A DNA stretch of 64,000 bases, from contig NZ_WBKI01000001.1 of NCBI RefSeq assembly GCF_008830365.1, forward strand, positions 434,001 through 498,000, read 5' to 3'. This document shows, piece after piece, positions 10,201-19,425 of the stretch. Within the stretch, counting starts at the first letter, position 1. Each line of letters starts with the position of its first letter. The notes beneath the pieces were generated by a model that saw only the letters and a program-made list of their open reading frames with translations, was not told the DNA's origin and ran no database searches. The stretch comes from Serratia proteamaculans. GTDB taxonomy: Bacteria; Pseudomonadota; Gammaproteobacteria; Enterobacterales; Enterobacteriaceae. The translations under genes and the position numbers were made by a program.

Positions 10201-10345
10201 TGAGCTATCATGGCACCAGGCGCTGCAACGTTTGCCACGGCAACGTTGCCTGGCAACCGGCTATTCCTGCCGCAGCCAGGTCAAACGCATTGAGGGTAAC
10301 GGTGTACGACACCCATTACAGGCACTTCTGGAGATGATTGAGTGA
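7289..10345 (+). CDS. ydiJ: FAD/4Fe-4S D-2-hydroxyacid dehydrogenase YdiJ
   Basis: Large cytoplasmic flavoprotein of the GlcD/D-LDH class; the E. coli homologue has been described as a D-2-hydroxyglutarate dehydrogenase. The 1018 residues contain an N-terminal FAD-binding PCMH domain (about 45-270, with SPRGGGTGTNGQ and TLGGMINTDASGQG), an FAD-oxidase C-terminal domain ending near FDPNNRLNPGKICPP, a ferredoxin-like segment with CLACKACSTQCP near 673-684, and a C-terminal CCG-type domain with VGCCGMAGTYG. The start at 7289 has only a weak ribosome site (AGGG). It is translationally coupled to menI by a GTGA overlap. Confidence 0.92.
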   Translation: MIPQISQAPGLVQRVLDFLEALKQNGFNGDIATSYADRLTMATDNSIYQLLPDAVVFPRSTADVALIARLAAEERFTALTFSPRGGGTGTNGQSLNSGIVVDMSRHMNRILEINVEQGWVKVEAGVIKDQLNQYLRPFGYFFSPELSTSNRATLGGMINTDASGQGSLVYGKTSDHVLGLRAVLLGGDMIDTRAMPTPLAETIACEETVEGRIYNQVLNSCRDQRGLILEKFPKLNRFLTGYDLRHVFSDDMQTFDLTRILTGAEGTLAFITEARLDITPLPKVRRLVNVKYDSFDSALRNAPFMVEAKALSVETIDSKVLNLAREDIVWHSVNELITNVQDKEMLGLNIVEFAGDDKELIDQQMESLCLRLDELISGQQGGVIGYQICGDLVGIERIYNMRKKAVGLLGNAKGRAKPIPFAEDTCVPPQHLADYIVEFRQLLDSHNLSYGMFGHVDAGVLHVRPALDMCDPQQEVLMKQLSDQVVALTAKYGGLLWGEHGKGFRAEYSPEFFGEQLYQELRRIKAVFDPNNRLNPGKICPPLGVDAPMMKVDAAKRGTLDRRIPVEVRTSFRGAMECNGNGLCFNFDVRSPMCPSMKITGTRIHSPKGRAALVREWLRLLSEQGVDPLVLEKQLPQQRLSFRTLIEKTRNSWYAGKGEYDFSHEVKEAMSGCLACKACSTQCPIKIDVPGFRSRFLQLYHTRYLRPARDYMVAGVESYTPLMAKAPKVFNFFFRQPWVRELSRSSIGMVDLPMLSSPTLRQQLSGHGALTMTLEQLEALSSEQREQHVLIVQDPFTSYYDAKVVADFVRLVEKLGYRPVLLPFSPNGKAQHIKGFLTRFARTARKTADFLNRVAKLGMPLVGVDPALVLCYRDEYNEILGETRGDFQVQLVHEWLQQLLAERAEQPATGEAWYLFGHCTETTALPTSGQHWTSIFARFGARLENVSVGCCGMAGTYGHEVKNLQNSLGIYELSWHQALQRLPRQRCLATGYSCRSQVKRIEGNGVRHPLQALLEMIE

Positions 10346-10758
10346 AACTGTGGAAAAGAGAAACAACGCTGGAACAATTAAACCAGGCCGGTGAAGGTTG
10401 CATGGTCAGCCATGTCGGGATCCGCTTTACCCGACTGGAAGATGACTACCTTGAGGCTACCATGCCGGTCGACCAGCGTACCCGGCAGCCGTTTGGCCTG
10501 CTGCACGGCGGGGCATCGGTTGTGCTGGCGGAGTCGATGGGATCGATGGCCGGTTACCTGTGCTGTGAAGGCGAGCAGAAAGTGGTGGGGTTGGAAATCA
10601 ACGCCAACCATTTACGAGCGGCATTTGAAGGCGAAGTTCGCGGCGTGTGTCGTGCGTTGCATATTGGTCGCCGTCATCAGGTTTGGCAGATCGAAATCTT
10701 CGATTCGCGCGATCGTCTGTGCTGCACCTCACGCCTGACTACCGCCGTCATCGATTAA
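10342..10758 (+). CDS. menI: 1,4-dihydroxy-2-naphthoyl-CoA hydrolase MenI (YdiI)
   Basis: Hotdog-fold acyl-CoA thioesterase of the 4HBT family that releases 1,4-dihydroxy-2-naphthoate in menaquinone synthesis. The GTG start at 10342 overlaps the ydiJ TGA (GTGA), implying translational coupling. The 138 residues match the usual length. The motif LLHGGASVVLAESMGS near residues 52-67 holds the catalytic glutamate, and VGLEINANHLRA is the conserved CoA-binding strand. The gene symbol follows the E. coli assignment. Confidence 0.93.
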   Translation: MKLWKRETTLEQLNQAGEGCMVSHVGIRFTRLEDDYLEATMPVDQRTRQPFGLLHGGASVVLAESMGSMAGYLCCEGEQKVVGLEINANHLRAAFEGEVRGVCRALHIGRRHQVWQIEIFDSRDRLCCTSRLTTAVID

Positions 10759-10764
10759 GCGTTT

Positions 10765-10792
10765 ACCCCGCAGGCAGCCCTGTCTGCGGGTA
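10765..10792. terminator. Bidirectional hairpin between menI and the convergent unknown gene
   Basis: TACCC-GCAG and CTGC-GGGTA arms form a stem between two convergent genes. T residues on either side are few, so termination strength is uncertain. Confidence 0.5.
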
Positions 10793-10811
10793 TTCTTGCC
10801 GTTCAACCGGG

Positions 10812-11216
10812 TTACAGCTGAAAAGGCACCCGCTTGACGAAGTCCTTTTGGAAGGCATTGGCCTTCTCCCAGGTGCCTTCCATCGCATATTTCTGACAAA
10901 TCAAGGTCAGGGTATGGCGGGCAAAATGATAGCTCTGAACCCGGAACAACTGGCAGCGCTGTGGATTATTGATCTCCACGATCAGCCGATTATGCAGTTT
11001 GCTCAGCGCATGCAGGTAGCTTTCATCATCGCCATTCTCCAGACACAGGTTAGCCATGTTCAGGCTGACGTTGTTATAGCGTTTCAGGTGATTGACGTTG
11101 CACTCTGGCCGTCGAAGCGATGCTTCCGCCATGTAGAAATCTACCGTGGCGTCGCGCACGCTGAATTTGTAGTCATCAATTTTGCCCAGCAGCCACGCAT
11201 TCATCGAGATATTCAT
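10812..11216 (-). CDS. Unrecognised 134-residue protein behind a strong Fur box
   Basis: I do not recognise this protein. It starts MNISMNAWLLGKIDDYKFSVRD and ends KRVPFQL. It is soluble, has no signal peptide, and looks largely helical, with three Cys residues (two of them adjacent to Asn/Arg-rich segments) and five His residues. The start ATG at 11216 has a weak ribosome site (GCGGG). It replaces ydiH of the E. coli layout and is divergent from sufA. A near-perfect Fur box at 11240-11258 sits just upstream, so expression is expected only under iron limitation. It is convergent with menI. Length, codon use and the promoter element support a real gene; its function is unknown. Confidence 0.7.
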   Translation of the reverse strand: MNISMNAWLLGKIDDYKFSVRDATVDFYMAEASLRRPECNVNHLKRYNNVSLNMANLCLENGDDESYLHALSKLHNRLIVEINNPQRCQLFRVQSYHFARHTLTLICQKYAMEGTWEKANAFQKDFVKRVPFQL

Positions 11217-11239
11217 TTACCCGCGCTCAATGTGAATTG

Positions 11240-11258
11240 AATGATAATCATTATCATA
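11240..11258 (-). promoter_or_regulatory. Fur box of the unknown gene
   Basis: The 13-bp palindrome GATAATCATTATC at 11243-11255, embedded in a 19-bp match to the Fur consensus GATAATGATAATCATTATC, lies 27 bp upstream of the ATG at 11216 and overlaps a -10-like TATGAT/GATAAT. This geometry fits repression by Fe-Fur. Confidence 0.82.
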
Positions 11259-11693
11259 TTTATTGACGCGTTGGTGATCAATCATTCTGTTGAAATATTT
11301 ATTGTCGGTAGGGGATGGATTGGGGCAGGGACAACCCAATATAGCCAGTAACGACTAAACTTTAATCAGAGGTTGCCGTTTCTGTTGGCTCAGTTGGGTG
11401 AGCGGAATGGCGTGAAATGCGCCTTATTGTCGATAAACGCATTTTTAAGACAGACAAAATGAAGAAATAGGTATTTTCTATGAATGTTTAAATCGACAGA
11501 AAAAGTCCGGCCCTGTAAAGCGTTCGAGCCAACGGGCAAGCGCAATGGTGATACAGGATGTGCAGTAAATTCATAAGGATAAAATGATTCCATTTCCGAC
11601 CGGCAGCGTCTGACGCGCTGACTGTCCCGCGCGCTTGCCGCATGCCGAAGTGAAAATCCGGGCTTTTCGCGGATACCCCTGTAAAACAAACGG

Positions 11694-11721
11694 TTGAAGT
11701 GATAATCGTTATCACTAACAT
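11694..11721 (+). promoter_or_regulatory. sufA promoter with overlapping Fur box
   Basis: TTGAAG (11694-11699) and TAACAT (11716-11721) are spaced by 16 bp and form a plausible sigma70 promoter. The spacer is occupied by the palindrome GTGATAATCGTTATCAC (11699-11715), a strong Fur box. Fur repression of suf is established in E. coli, and this placement would block RNA polymerase directly. Confidence 0.75.
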
Positions 11722-11771
11722 AGTAGCAACCCAGATTGGCTGTGGTAAAACACGAGTGTGAGGTAGGCCAT

Positions 11772-12143
11772 ATGCAAACGGAAAATGTCGGCACCTTTTC
11801 TCTGGACGAAAATGTCTGGCAAGGCATTTTGCTCAGTGACAATGCCGTACAACAAATCAGTAAATTAATGCAGCAGGATCCACAGGTGAAAGGGCTGCAA
11901 CTCGGGGTGAAGCAATCAGGCTGCGCCGGGTTTGCCTATGTGTTGGATCTCACCCGTGCGCCTGCCGACGACGACCTGCTGTTTGAGCGCGATGGCGCCA
12001 GGCTGTATGTGCCGTTGAAAGCCATGCCGTTTATCGATGGCACCACGGTGGATTTTGTCCGCGAAGGGCTGAATCAGATCTTCAAATTTAATAACCCTAA
12101 AGCTCAGCATGCCTGCGGGTGCGGCGAGAGTTTTGGCGTTTGA
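11772..12143 (+). CDS. sufA: Fe-S cluster assembly A-type carrier SufA
   Basis: A-type carrier that receives Fe-S clusters from SufBCD and passes them to apoproteins. The ATG at 11772 gives [19 protein letters not shown] and 123 residues, near the 122 of E. coli; a further upstream ATG at 11736 would add 12 unrelated residues. The three cluster-ligand cysteines are present: one in [11 protein letters not shown] and two in the C-terminal CGCGESFGV. It is the first gene of sufABCDSE, under the Fur-box promoter upstream. Confidence 0.95.
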   Translation: MQTENVGTFSLDENVWQGILLSDNAVQQISKLMQQDPQVKGLQLGVKQSGCAGFAYVLDLTRAPADDDLLFERDGARLYVPLKAMPFIDGTTVDFVREGLNQIFKFNNPKAQHACGCGESFGV

Positions 12144-12157
12144 GCGATGCAATCAAC

Positions 12158-13654
12158 ATGACACGAAGCAATGTAGAAATGCCTAATGAAGTGCAGGCTT
12201 GGGTCAGCGAAGGTCGCTACAAAGAAGGTTTTTTTACCCAGTTGGCTACCGATGAGTTAGCGATGGGCATCAACGAAGACGTGGTGCGCGCTATCTCGGC
12301 CAAGCGTAATGAACCTGAGTGGATGCTGGAGTTCCGCCTCGAAGCCTACCGTGCCTGGCTGCAAATGGAAGAGCCACACTGGCTGAAAGCGAACTACGAT
12401 CGCCTGAACTATCAGGATTACAGCTATTACTCGGCGCCGTCCTGCGGCAGCTGCGATGACGCCTGCGGCTCACAGCCTGGCGCAGAACAGCAACCTGGTG
12501 CACCGACGGACAACAACTACCTGACCAGCGAGGTTGAACTGGCGTTTAACCAGCTCGGCGTCCCGGTGCGTGAAGGCAGCGAAGTGGCGGTAGACGCCAT
12601 CTTTGACTCGGTCTCGGTGTCGACCACCTACCGGGAAAAGCTGGCGGAGAGCGGGGTGATTTTCTGCTCGTTCGGTGAAGCTATCCATGAATACCCGGAC
12701 CTGGTGCGTAAATACCTCGGCCGCGTGGTGCCTTCTAACGACAACTTCTTTGCTGCATTGAATGCGGCAGTGGCCTCCGACGGGACCTTCGTCTACGTGC
12801 CGAAGGGCGTGCGCTGCCCGATGGAGCTGTCGACCTATTTCCGCATCAACGCCGCCAAAACCGGCCAGTTCGAGCGCACCATCCTGATCGCCGATGAAGG
12901 CAGCTATGTCAGCTACATCGAAGGCTGCTCGGCCCCGGTGCGCGACAGCTATCAGCTGCACGCGGCGGTGGTGGAAGTGATCCTGCACAAAGACGCCGAA
13001 GTGAAATATTCGACGGTGCAGAACTGGTTCTCCGGCGGCGACAGCAAGGGCGGTATCCTCAACTTTGTTACCAAGCGTGCGCTGTGTGAAGGGGCAGGTT
13101 CGAAAATGTCCTGGACCCAGTCGGAAACCGGCTCGGCGATCACCTGGAAATACCCGAGTGTGATCCTGCAGGGCGACAACTCTATCGGTGAGTTCTTCTC
13201 GGTGGCGCTGACCAGCGGCCATCAGCAGGCGGATACCGGTACCAAGATGATCCACATCGGCAAGAACACCCGTTCGACCATCATCGCCAAAGGTATTTCT
13301 GCCGGGCACAGTGAGAATACCTACCGCGGTCTGGTGAAGATCCTGCCTGGGGCGGAAAACGCGCGTAACTTTACGCAGTGTGACTCGATGCTGATTGGGC
13401 CGGATAGCGGCGCCCATACCTTCCCGTATGTTGAAGCGCGTAACAACAGCGCGCAGCTGGAACACGAGGCTACCACCTCAAAAATTGGTGATGACCAGCT
13501 GTTTTATTGTCTGCAGCGCGGCATCAGTGAAGACAATGCCATTTCGATGATCGTCAACGGATTCTGTAAGGACGTGTTCTCAGAGCTGCCGCTGGAGTTC
13601 GCCGTTGAGGCACAGAAGTTATTGGCCATCAGCCTGGAACACAGCGTGGGCTAA
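12158..13654 (+). CDS. sufB: Fe-S cluster scaffold subunit SufB
   Basis: Core of the SufBC2D scaffold on which clusters are built under iron starvation and oxidative stress. The ATG at 12158 opens [21 protein letters not shown] and gives 498 residues (495 in E. coli), 14 bp after sufA. The N-terminal segment [14 protein letters not shown] carries a CxxCxxxC motif; the beta-helix core contains [35 protein letters not shown] and the C-terminal TQCDSMLIG with the key cysteine, plus [13 protein letters not shown]. Confidence 0.97.
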   Translation: MTRSNVEMPNEVQAWVSEGRYKEGFFTQLATDELAMGINEDVVRAISAKRNEPEWMLEFRLEAYRAWLQMEEPHWLKANYDRLNYQDYSYYSAPSCGSCDDACGSQPGAEQQPGAPTDNNYLTSEVELAFNQLGVPVREGSEVAVDAIFDSVSVSTTYREKLAESGVIFCSFGEAIHEYPDLVRKYLGRVVPSNDNFFAALNAAVASDGTFVYVPKGVRCPMELSTYFRINAAKTGQFERTILIADEGSYVSYIEGCSAPVRDSYQLHAAVVEVILHKDAEVKYSTVQNWFSGGDSKGGILNFVTKRALCEGAGSKMSWTQSETGSAITWKYPSVILQGDNSIGEFFSVALTSGHQQADTGTKMIHIGKNTRSTIIAKGISAGHSENTYRGLVKILPGAENARNFTQCDSMLIGPDSGAHTFPYVEARNNSAQLEHEATTSKIGDDQLFYCLQRGISEDNAISMIVNGFCKDVFSELPLEFAVEAQKLLAISLEHSVG

Positions 13655-13696
13655 ATGCCGGATTTACAGCGCAACAGCGCGACCTAAGGACACTGC

Positions 13697-14443
13697 ATGT
13701 TAAGTATCAAGAATTTAAAAGTCAGCGCGGAAGGCAACGAGATCCTCAAGGGTCTGGATCTGGAAATCAAACCGGGTGAAGTGCATGCCATCATGGGGCC
13801 GAACGGCTCGGGCAAGAGCACGCTTTCAGCCACCCTGGCCGGGCGCGAAGAGTACGAAGTGACTGCGGGCGAAGTGACCTTCAAAGGCAAGGACCTGCTC
13901 GAACTGGCCCCGGAAGATCGTGCCGGTGAAGGGGTATTCCTGGCGTTCCAGTATCCGGTGGAGATCCCCGGCGTCAGCAACCATTTCTTCCTGCAGACTT
14001 CGGTTAATGCGGTGCGTAAATACCGCCAGCAGGAGCCGCTCGATCGTTTCGATTTCGCTGATTTTATCGAAGAGAAAATTGAACTGCTGAACATGCCACC
14101 CGATCTGCTGACTCGTTCGGTTAACGTTGGCTTCTCCGGCGGTGAGAAAAAGCGCAATGACATTCTGCAGATGGCCGCGCTGGAGCCGGACCTGTGCATT
14201 CTGGATGAAACCGACTCCGGTCTGGATATCGATGCGTTGAAGGTCGTCGCCAATGGGGTTAACTCACTGCGGGACGGCAAGCGCTCGTTCATTATCGTCA
14301 CGCACTACCAGCGTATCCTGGATTACATCAAACCGGATTACGTCCATGTTCTTTCCCAGGGTCGCATCGTTAAATCCGGCGATTTCTCCCTGGTGAAACA
14401 GTTGGAGGAGCAGGGCTATGGCTGGCTTACCGACGAACAATAA
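13697..14443 (+). CDS. sufC: Fe-S cluster assembly ATPase SufC
   Basis: ABC-type ATPase of the SufBC2D complex, 248 residues as expected. Walker A is GPNGSGKST near residues 34-42, the signature is FSGGEKKRND near 148-157, and Walker B is LCILDETDSGLD near 168-179. The ATG lies 42 bp after sufB, and the 3' end overlaps sufD by 26 bp, indicating coupled translation. Confidence 0.97.
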   Translation: MLSIKNLKVSAEGNEILKGLDLEIKPGEVHAIMGPNGSGKSTLSATLAGREEYEVTAGEVTFKGKDLLELAPEDRAGEGVFLAFQYPVEIPGVSNHFFLQTSVNAVRKYRQQEPLDRFDFADFIEEKIELLNMPPDLLTRSVNVGFSGGEKKRNDILQMAALEPDLCILDETDSGLDIDALKVVANGVNSLRDGKRSFIIVTHYQRILDYIKPDYVHVLSQGRIVKSGDFSLVKQLEEQGYGWLTDEQ

Positions 14444-15704
14444 TTCACGCGCGCTGCAGCAGCTTTACAGCCTGTTTGAAGCCCGCGGCGGTGAGCATTC
14501 CGCCCATGCGCTGGCTCACTGGCAACAGGCTTTACGCCTAGGCTGGCCGACCCGCAAGCATGAAAATTGGAAATACACCCCGTTGGAGGGCTTGCTGGAA
14601 CAACAGTTCCTGGAGCCGCAGCCGCAGCCGGTCACGGCCGCTCAGCGGGATGCACTGGCGCTGGATATTGACGCTTACCGGTTGGTGTTTATCGACGGGC
14701 GCTTCTGCGCGGCGTTGAGTGACAGCGAACTGGGCGATTACCAGTTTGACGTGGCACCTTACGGGACGCTACAGGCGCTGCCGGAACCGATTCAGGCGGA
14801 AATCTTCCTGCATCTGACCGAGAGTCTGGCGCAAGAAACCAGCTTTATCCGCGTTGCGGCCGGCAAGATTGCGCAGCGGCCGTTGTATCTGCTGCATATC
14901 AGCAGTGGACGCGGTGCTGAGGGTGAAGTGAATACCGTTCATCACCGTCATCACCTTGAAATTGCGCGTAATGCCCAGGCTGAGGTGATCGAGCATTATG
15001 TCAGCCTGAACGATGCCGCACATTTCACCGGGGCACGCCTGACCGCCAACGTGGGCGACAATGCTCAACTGCATCACTGCAAACTGGCGTTTGAAAGTCA
15101 GCCGAGTTACCACTTCGCCCATAACGATCTGGTGATTGGCCGCGATGCGCGGGTCAAGAGCGACAGCTTCCTGCTTGGCGCGGGGCTGACACGACATAAC
15201 ACCAGCGCGCAGCTCAACGGTGAAGGCTCCAACCTGACGATCAACAGCCTGGTGCTGCCGGTCGGAAAAGAAATCTGCGATACCCGCACTTACCTGGAGC
15301 ATAACAAAGGTTACTGCGAGAGCCGCCAACTGCACAAAGTGGTAGTCAGCGATCGTGCCAAAGCGGTGTTTAACGGCATGATCAAGGTGGCCAAACACGC
15401 GATTAAAACCGATGGGCAGATGACCAACCACAACCTGCTGTTGGGCAAGGTGGCGGAAGTGGATACCAAGCCACAACTGGAAATCTACGCCGATGACGTG
15501 AAGTGCAGTCATGGCGCTACCGTTGGGCGCATTGATGAAGAGCAGCTGTTTTATCTGCAATCGCGTGGCATCGACAAGCATGCGGCGCAGCAGATGATTA
15601 TCTTTGCCTTTGCCGCTGAACTGACCGAGGGCATCGGCAACGAGACCATCCGCGAATCGGTGCTGGCGCGTATTGCAAGGCGCCTGCCGGGGGAGGCAAC
15701 ATGA
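14418..15704 (+). CDS. sufD: Fe-S cluster assembly protein SufD
   Basis: Paralogue of SufB and partner in the SufBC2D scaffold, needed for iron acquisition by the complex. The start [20 protein letters not shown] overlaps sufC by 26 bp and agrees with E. coli SufD, which begins MAGLP. The C-terminal beta-helix block [22 protein letters not shown] carries the conserved His that faces SufB. Length is 428 residues (423 in E. coli). It overlaps sufS by ATGA. Confidence 0.96.
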   Translation: MAGLPTNNNSRALQQLYSLFEARGGEHSAHALAHWQQALRLGWPTRKHENWKYTPLEGLLEQQFLEPQPQPVTAAQRDALALDIDAYRLVFIDGRFCAALSDSELGDYQFDVAPYGTLQALPEPIQAEIFLHLTESLAQETSFIRVAAGKIAQRPLYLLHISSGRGAEGEVNTVHHRHHLEIARNAQAEVIEHYVSLNDAAHFTGARLTANVGDNAQLHHCKLAFESQPSYHFAHNDLVIGRDARVKSDSFLLGAGLTRHNTSAQLNGEGSNLTINSLVLPVGKEICDTRTYLEHNKGYCESRQLHKVVVSDRAKAVFNGMIKVAKHAIKTDGQMTNHNLLLGKVAEVDTKPQLEIYADDVKCSHGATVGRIDEEQLFYLQSRGIDKHAAQQMIIFAFAAELTEGIGNETIRESVLARIARRLPGEAT

Positions 15705-16921
15705 GTTTTCCGATTGAACGGGTACGCAGTGACTTTCCTCTGTTGGCGCGTGAGGTCAATGGCCAGCCGCTGGCTTACCTTGACAGCGCTGCCAGCGCGC
15801 AGAAACCGCAGGCAGTTATCGATCGCGAGCTGGACTTTTACCGTCATGGCTACGCGGCGGTACACCGTGGCATCCACACCCTGAGCGCCGAAGCGACGCA
15901 GGAAATGGAAGCGGTGCGTGAAAAGGTAGCGGCGTTTATCAATGCCGGTTCGGCCGAAGAGATTGTGTTCGTCAAGGGCACCACCGAAGGCATCAATCTG
16001 GTGGCCAACAGTTTTGGCCGCCATTTCCTGCAGCCCGGTGACAGCATTATCATCACCGAGATGGAGCACCATGCCAATATCGTGCCCTGGCAGATGCTGG
16101 CGCAGGAACGCGGGCTGAACCTGCGCGTCTGGCCTCTACAGCCAGACGGTACGCTGGATTTGGCCCAGTTGTCTGGGCTGATCGACTCGACCACCAAACT
16201 GCTGGCCCTGACCCAGGTATCCAACGTGCTGGGCACGGTGAACCCGGTGCAGGAAATTACGGCGCAGGCGAAGGCCGCCGGTCTGAAAGTGCTGATCGAT
16301 GGTGCTCAGGCGGTGATGCACCAGCGGGTGGATGTTCAGGCGATGGATTGCGATTTCTACGTGTTCTCCGGTCATAAGCTGTATGGGCCTTCCGGCATCG
16401 GTATTCTTTACGGTCGTCAGGCGCTGTTGCAGCAAATGCCACCCTGGGAAGGGGGCGGCTCGATGATCCAACAGGTCAGCCTGACTCACGGCACCACCTA
16501 CGCCGCGCCGCCATGGCGCTTTGAGGCGGGTTCGCCCAACACTGCCGGTATGATGGGGCTGGGGGCCGCAATCGACTATGTGAATGCGCTGGGGCTGGAG
16601 GCAATTGGTGACTACGAGCAATCGCTGATGCATTACGCACTGGAAGCGTTGCAACAGGTGCCCCGGCTTAAAATCTATGGCCCGGCGGAGCGCGCGGGTG
16701 TGATCGCTTTTAACCTGGGTGAGCACCACGCGTATGATGTCGGCAGTTTCCTGGATCAGTACGGCATTGCTATTCGCACCGGCCACCATTGCGCGATGCC
16801 GCTGATGGCGTTCTATAATGTGCCGAGCATGTGCCGCGCTTCATTGGCGTTATATAACACGCGCGATGAAGTAGACCGGCTGGTGGCCGGCTTGGTGCGC
16901 ATCCAAAAACTGCTGGGATAG
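15701..16921 (+). CDS. sufS: Cysteine desulfurase SufS
   Basis: PLP-dependent group II desulfurase that supplies persulfide sulfur to the Suf scaffold through SufE. The 406 residues equal the E. coli length. The PLP lysine lies in [13 protein letters not shown] near residue 226 and the catalytic cysteine in [11 protein letters not shown] near residue 364. Its ATG overlaps the sufD stop codon (ATGA). Confidence 0.97.
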   Translation: MSFPIERVRSDFPLLAREVNGQPLAYLDSAASAQKPQAVIDRELDFYRHGYAAVHRGIHTLSAEATQEMEAVREKVAAFINAGSAEEIVFVKGTTEGINLVANSFGRHFLQPGDSIIITEMEHHANIVPWQMLAQERGLNLRVWPLQPDGTLDLAQLSGLIDSTTKLLALTQVSNVLGTVNPVQEITAQAKAAGLKVLIDGAQAVMHQRVDVQAMDCDFYVFSGHKLYGPSGIGILYGRQALLQQMPPWEGGGSMIQQVSLTHGTTYAAPPWRFEAGSPNTAGMMGLGAAIDYVNALGLEAIGDYEQSLMHYALEALQQVPRLKIYGPAERAGVIAFNLGEHHAYDVGSFLDQYGIAIRTGHHCAMPLMAFYNVPSMCRASLALYNTRDEVDRLVAGLVRIQKLLG

Positions 16922-16975
16922 GATAGACCGGGGGTTAATCCCTCCGGGGGAATAAATACCTGTAGTCAGTGATAT

Positions 16976-16995
16976 GGGGCCGGCATGCCGGCCCC
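16976..16995. repeat. 20-bp perfect GC palindrome between sufS and sufE
   Basis: GGGGCCGGCATGCCGGCCCC is a perfect inverted repeat within the 95-bp gap separating sufS from sufE. As RNA it can fold into a stem of up to 8 bp with a GCAT loop. No T run follows. It could be a processing or attenuation element that sets the amount of sufE message, or simply a relic. Confidence 0.8.
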
Positions 16996-17016
16996 TGAAT
17001 GATTGAAAGGATCCTC

Positions 17017-17430
17017 ATGGCGAACTTGCCGGACAAAGAAAAGTTAGTACGTAATTTCTCCCGTTGCCTGAACTGGGAAGACAAGTATCTGTATGTCATC
17101 GAACTGGGCGCTAAGCTGCCGGCGCTTGACGATACCGAACGTCAGGCGGGCAATCTGATTTCCGGCTGCCAGAGCCAGGTGTGGATTGTGATGCGACTGG
17201 GCGAGCAAGGGCAGGTCGAGTTTCACGGCGACAGCGATGCGGCGATTGTCAAAGGACTGCTGGCCGTGGTGTTTATTCTTTATCACCAAATGACGCCACA
17301 GCAGATTATCGAATTGGATGTTCGTCCCTTCTTTGCCGAATTGGCGTTGAGCCAACACCTGACGCCTTCGCGTTCGCAAGGGTTAGAGGCGATGATCCGC
17401 GCTATCCGCAGTCAGGCTGCCAGGTTCTGA
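17017..17430 (+). CDS. sufE: Sulfur acceptor protein SufE
   Basis: Accepts persulfide from SufS and delivers it to SufB. The ATG at 17017 ([14 protein letters not shown]) is preceded by AAAGGA at good spacing and matches E. coli SufE; an in-frame ATG at 16999 would add six residues. With this start the protein has 137 residues and the acceptor Cys51 lies in SGCQSQVW. Unlike the other suf genes it does not overlap its neighbour but follows a 95-bp gap containing a perfect palindrome. Confidence 0.95.
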   Translation: MANLPDKEKLVRNFSRCLNWEDKYLYVIELGAKLPALDDTERQAGNLISGCQSQVWIVMRLGEQGQVEFHGDSDAAIVKGLLAVVFILYHQMTPQQIIELDVRPFFAELALSQHLTPSRSQGLEAMIRAIRSQAARF

Positions 17431-17724
17431 CATAGCTATAAAACTCATTGATACGGTGCTTGTATTTGTTGTGTCAATGAGTCTTTACAAAGCCCGGCAA
17501 GCCTCGCCATCCGCTCTGCAAATCAGTGACATATCAGCAGCTTACCCCTTGACGTTGCATTGACAAATCTATAAAGCGATTACGTTATAACATGTTGATT
17601 TTTAGAGGACTTATTGCCTTTAACGTCAGCATTGCTAGTATTAATCAGGTCTTGTCTGATTTACCCGCCGCCAAGTGCCCGTTAGCCTTGTGGCCGAACC
17701 GTAATAAGCATAATAGGGATGATA

Positions 17725-18738
17725 ATGAAACGTGCGTTGAGTTTAATGGGCATGCTATTTGCCACCGTACTGACTGGCACCCAAGCCGCCAGTGCGAGCG
17801 AATATCCGCTGCCGCCGCCGGACAGCCGTCTGATTGGCGAGAATACCACCCATACCGTTCCAAACGATGGGCGTCCGCTGGAGGCCATTGCCGCCGACTA
17901 TCAAATCGGTCTGTTGGGCATGCTGGAGGCCAACCCTGGCACAGACCCGTTCCTGCCCAAGCCAGGTTCGGTATTAACTATCCCGACCCAAATGCTGCTG
18001 CCGGACACCAAGCGTGAAGGTATCGTGGTCAACCTGGCCGAACTGCGCCTGTACTATTACCCGAAAGGCGAGAACAAGGTGATCGTTTATCCTATCGGTA
18101 TCGGCCAGACTGGGATGCACACTCCGCTGCAGGTCACTTCCGTCAGCCAAAAAATCCCGAACCCGACCTGGACGCCAACGGCCAATATCCGTAAACGCTA
18201 CCTGGAAAAAGGGGTGAAACTGCCAGGGGTGGTGCCGGCCGGTCCTGAAAACCCAATGGGCTTGTTCGCCATGCGTCTGGCAATGGGGCACGGTGAATAC
18301 CTGATCCACGGTACTAACGCCAACTTTGGTATCGGTATGCGCGTCAGCTCCGGCTGTATCCGCCTGCGTCCAACGGATATCGAGGCACTGTTCAATATGG
18401 TACCGCGCGGAACTCGCGTGCAGGTGATTAACGATCCGGTGAAAATCTCTGTTGAGCCGGACGGTAAGCGTTACGTAGAGGTGCATCAGCCACTGTCGAA
18501 AGTGGAGAGTGACGATCCGCAGACCATGCCAATCACCTTGTCGAAAGCCGAGAAAGCTTTTGTGGGTGACGCGCAGACCGATAAAGCGGTGTTCGACAGT
18601 GCGGTTGTACGCCGCTCTGGCATGCCGGTGCTGGTTAACCTGGGGAAGAGCCCGTCTGAGGTCAGTTTAACGCCTGTAGCCCCGCAGGAAGCGAATAAAA
18701 GCCTATTCAAGAGCGCACCCATCAGTTCGGTGAATTAA
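17725..18738 (+). CDS. ldtE: L,D-transpeptidase LdtE (YnhG)
   Basis: Periplasmic YkuD-domain enzyme; LdtE makes 3-3 cross-links in peptidoglycan. A Sec signal peptide ending near ASASE (residue 26) is followed by a LysM-like region (about 40-90) and the YkuD catalytic domain (about 97-235). The catalytic motif HGTNANFGIGMRVSSGCIRL region holds the nucleophilic cysteine. AGGGA is five bases before the ATG at 17725, which I prefer over the ATG at 17719. It lies next to the lpp gene, whose product is the substrate of related enzymes. A strong terminator follows. Confidence 0.92.
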   Translation: MKRALSLMGMLFATVLTGTQAASASEYPLPPPDSRLIGENTTHTVPNDGRPLEAIAADYQIGLLGMLEANPGTDPFLPKPGSVLTIPTQMLLPDTKREGIVVNLAELRLYYYPKGENKVIVYPIGIGQTGMHTPLQVTSVSQKIPNPTWTPTANIRKRYLEKGVKLPGVVPAGPENPMGLFAMRLAMGHGEYLIHGTNANFGIGMRVSSGCIRLRPTDIEALFNMVPRGTRVQVINDPVKISVEPDGKRYVEVHQPLSKVESDDPQTMPITLSKAEKAFVGDAQTDKAVFDSAVVRRSGMPVLVNLGKSPSEVSLTPVAPQEANKSLFKSAPISSVN

Positions 18739-18764
18739 AAACGCGATTAATGGATGATTCTGAG

Positions 18765-18792
18765 GGGTTCAGCATGCTGAGCCCTTTTTTTT
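18765..18792 (+). terminator. Terminator of ldtE
   Basis: An 8-bp stem (GGGTTCAG with CTGAGCCC, one G:T pair) is followed by eight Ts. Confidence 0.88.
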
Positions 18793-18832
18793 CGCCTGAC
18801 GGCCGGGGGGAACGAAGGGGGAATTTGCAGGC

Positions 18833-18863
18833 AAAAAAAACGGCGCACATTGTGCGCCGTTTT
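18833..18863 (-). terminator. Terminator of lpp
   Basis: On the minus strand AACGGCGCACA and TGTGCGCCGTT form a long perfect stem with almost no loop, followed by a T run, as after E. coli lpp. Confidence 0.9.
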
Positions 18864-18880
18864 CAATAACCGAAGCTAAC

Positions 18881-19138
<258 letters not shown>

Positions 19139-19153
19139 TTAATCTCCATGTAG

Positions 19154-19189
19154 CGTTACAAGTATTACACAAACTTTTTTCGAAAGAGA
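19154..19189 (-). promoter_or_regulatory. lpp promoter
   Basis: The minus strand carries TTTGTGTAATACTTGTAACG, the same as the E. coli lpp promoter core, with the -10 AATACT at 19161-19166 and the start G at 19154. The upstream DNA is very AT-rich, as in E. coli, where it makes the promoter exceptionally strong. A -35 element is poorly defined. Confidence 0.7.
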
Positions 19190-19372
19190 ATAATTTTTTT
19201 GGATTGGAGTGCTTTATTTTGATCGTTCGCTCAAACTTGCATCTTCTTTTGAAAAATAGTTAAAAAATGTAGGGAAAACAGCCGGATTCCATGGGACAAC
19301 TCCGATTTGTAATTAGCTAAATAATGAGCAATCCACGGTTGCGTTTTTGAGAAAACAGTTTACTAGTGTTAA

Positions 19373-19398
19373 AAAAAACGCCGCTAAGCGGCGTTTTT
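19373..19398. terminator. Bidirectional terminator after pykF
   Basis: AACGCCGCT/AGCGGCGTT form a perfect stem flanked by A and T runs on both sides. It terminates pykF (minus strand) and would stop plus-strand transcription too. Confidence 0.88.
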
Positions 19399-19425
19399 GT
19401 CAAAATAATTATGTCACGTTTTATA

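Larger units (their letters stand above)
11217..11771. other. Divergent control region between the unknown gene and sufA
   Basis: This 555-bp gap holds a Fur box at each end (11240-11258 and 11699-11715). The middle (about 11260-11690) shows no open frame with a credible ribosome site and no strong terminator. E. coli suf is also controlled by OxyR, IHF and IscR; I could not identify convincing sites for these by eye. E. coli has the small RNA RydB near this locus, but I could not recognise it here. Confidence 0.5.

Noticed and set aside
12470..13465. A 331-codon open frame antisense to sufB
   Set aside because: Composition (His, Arg, Val rich) and placement fully inside sufB mark it as a frame shadow.
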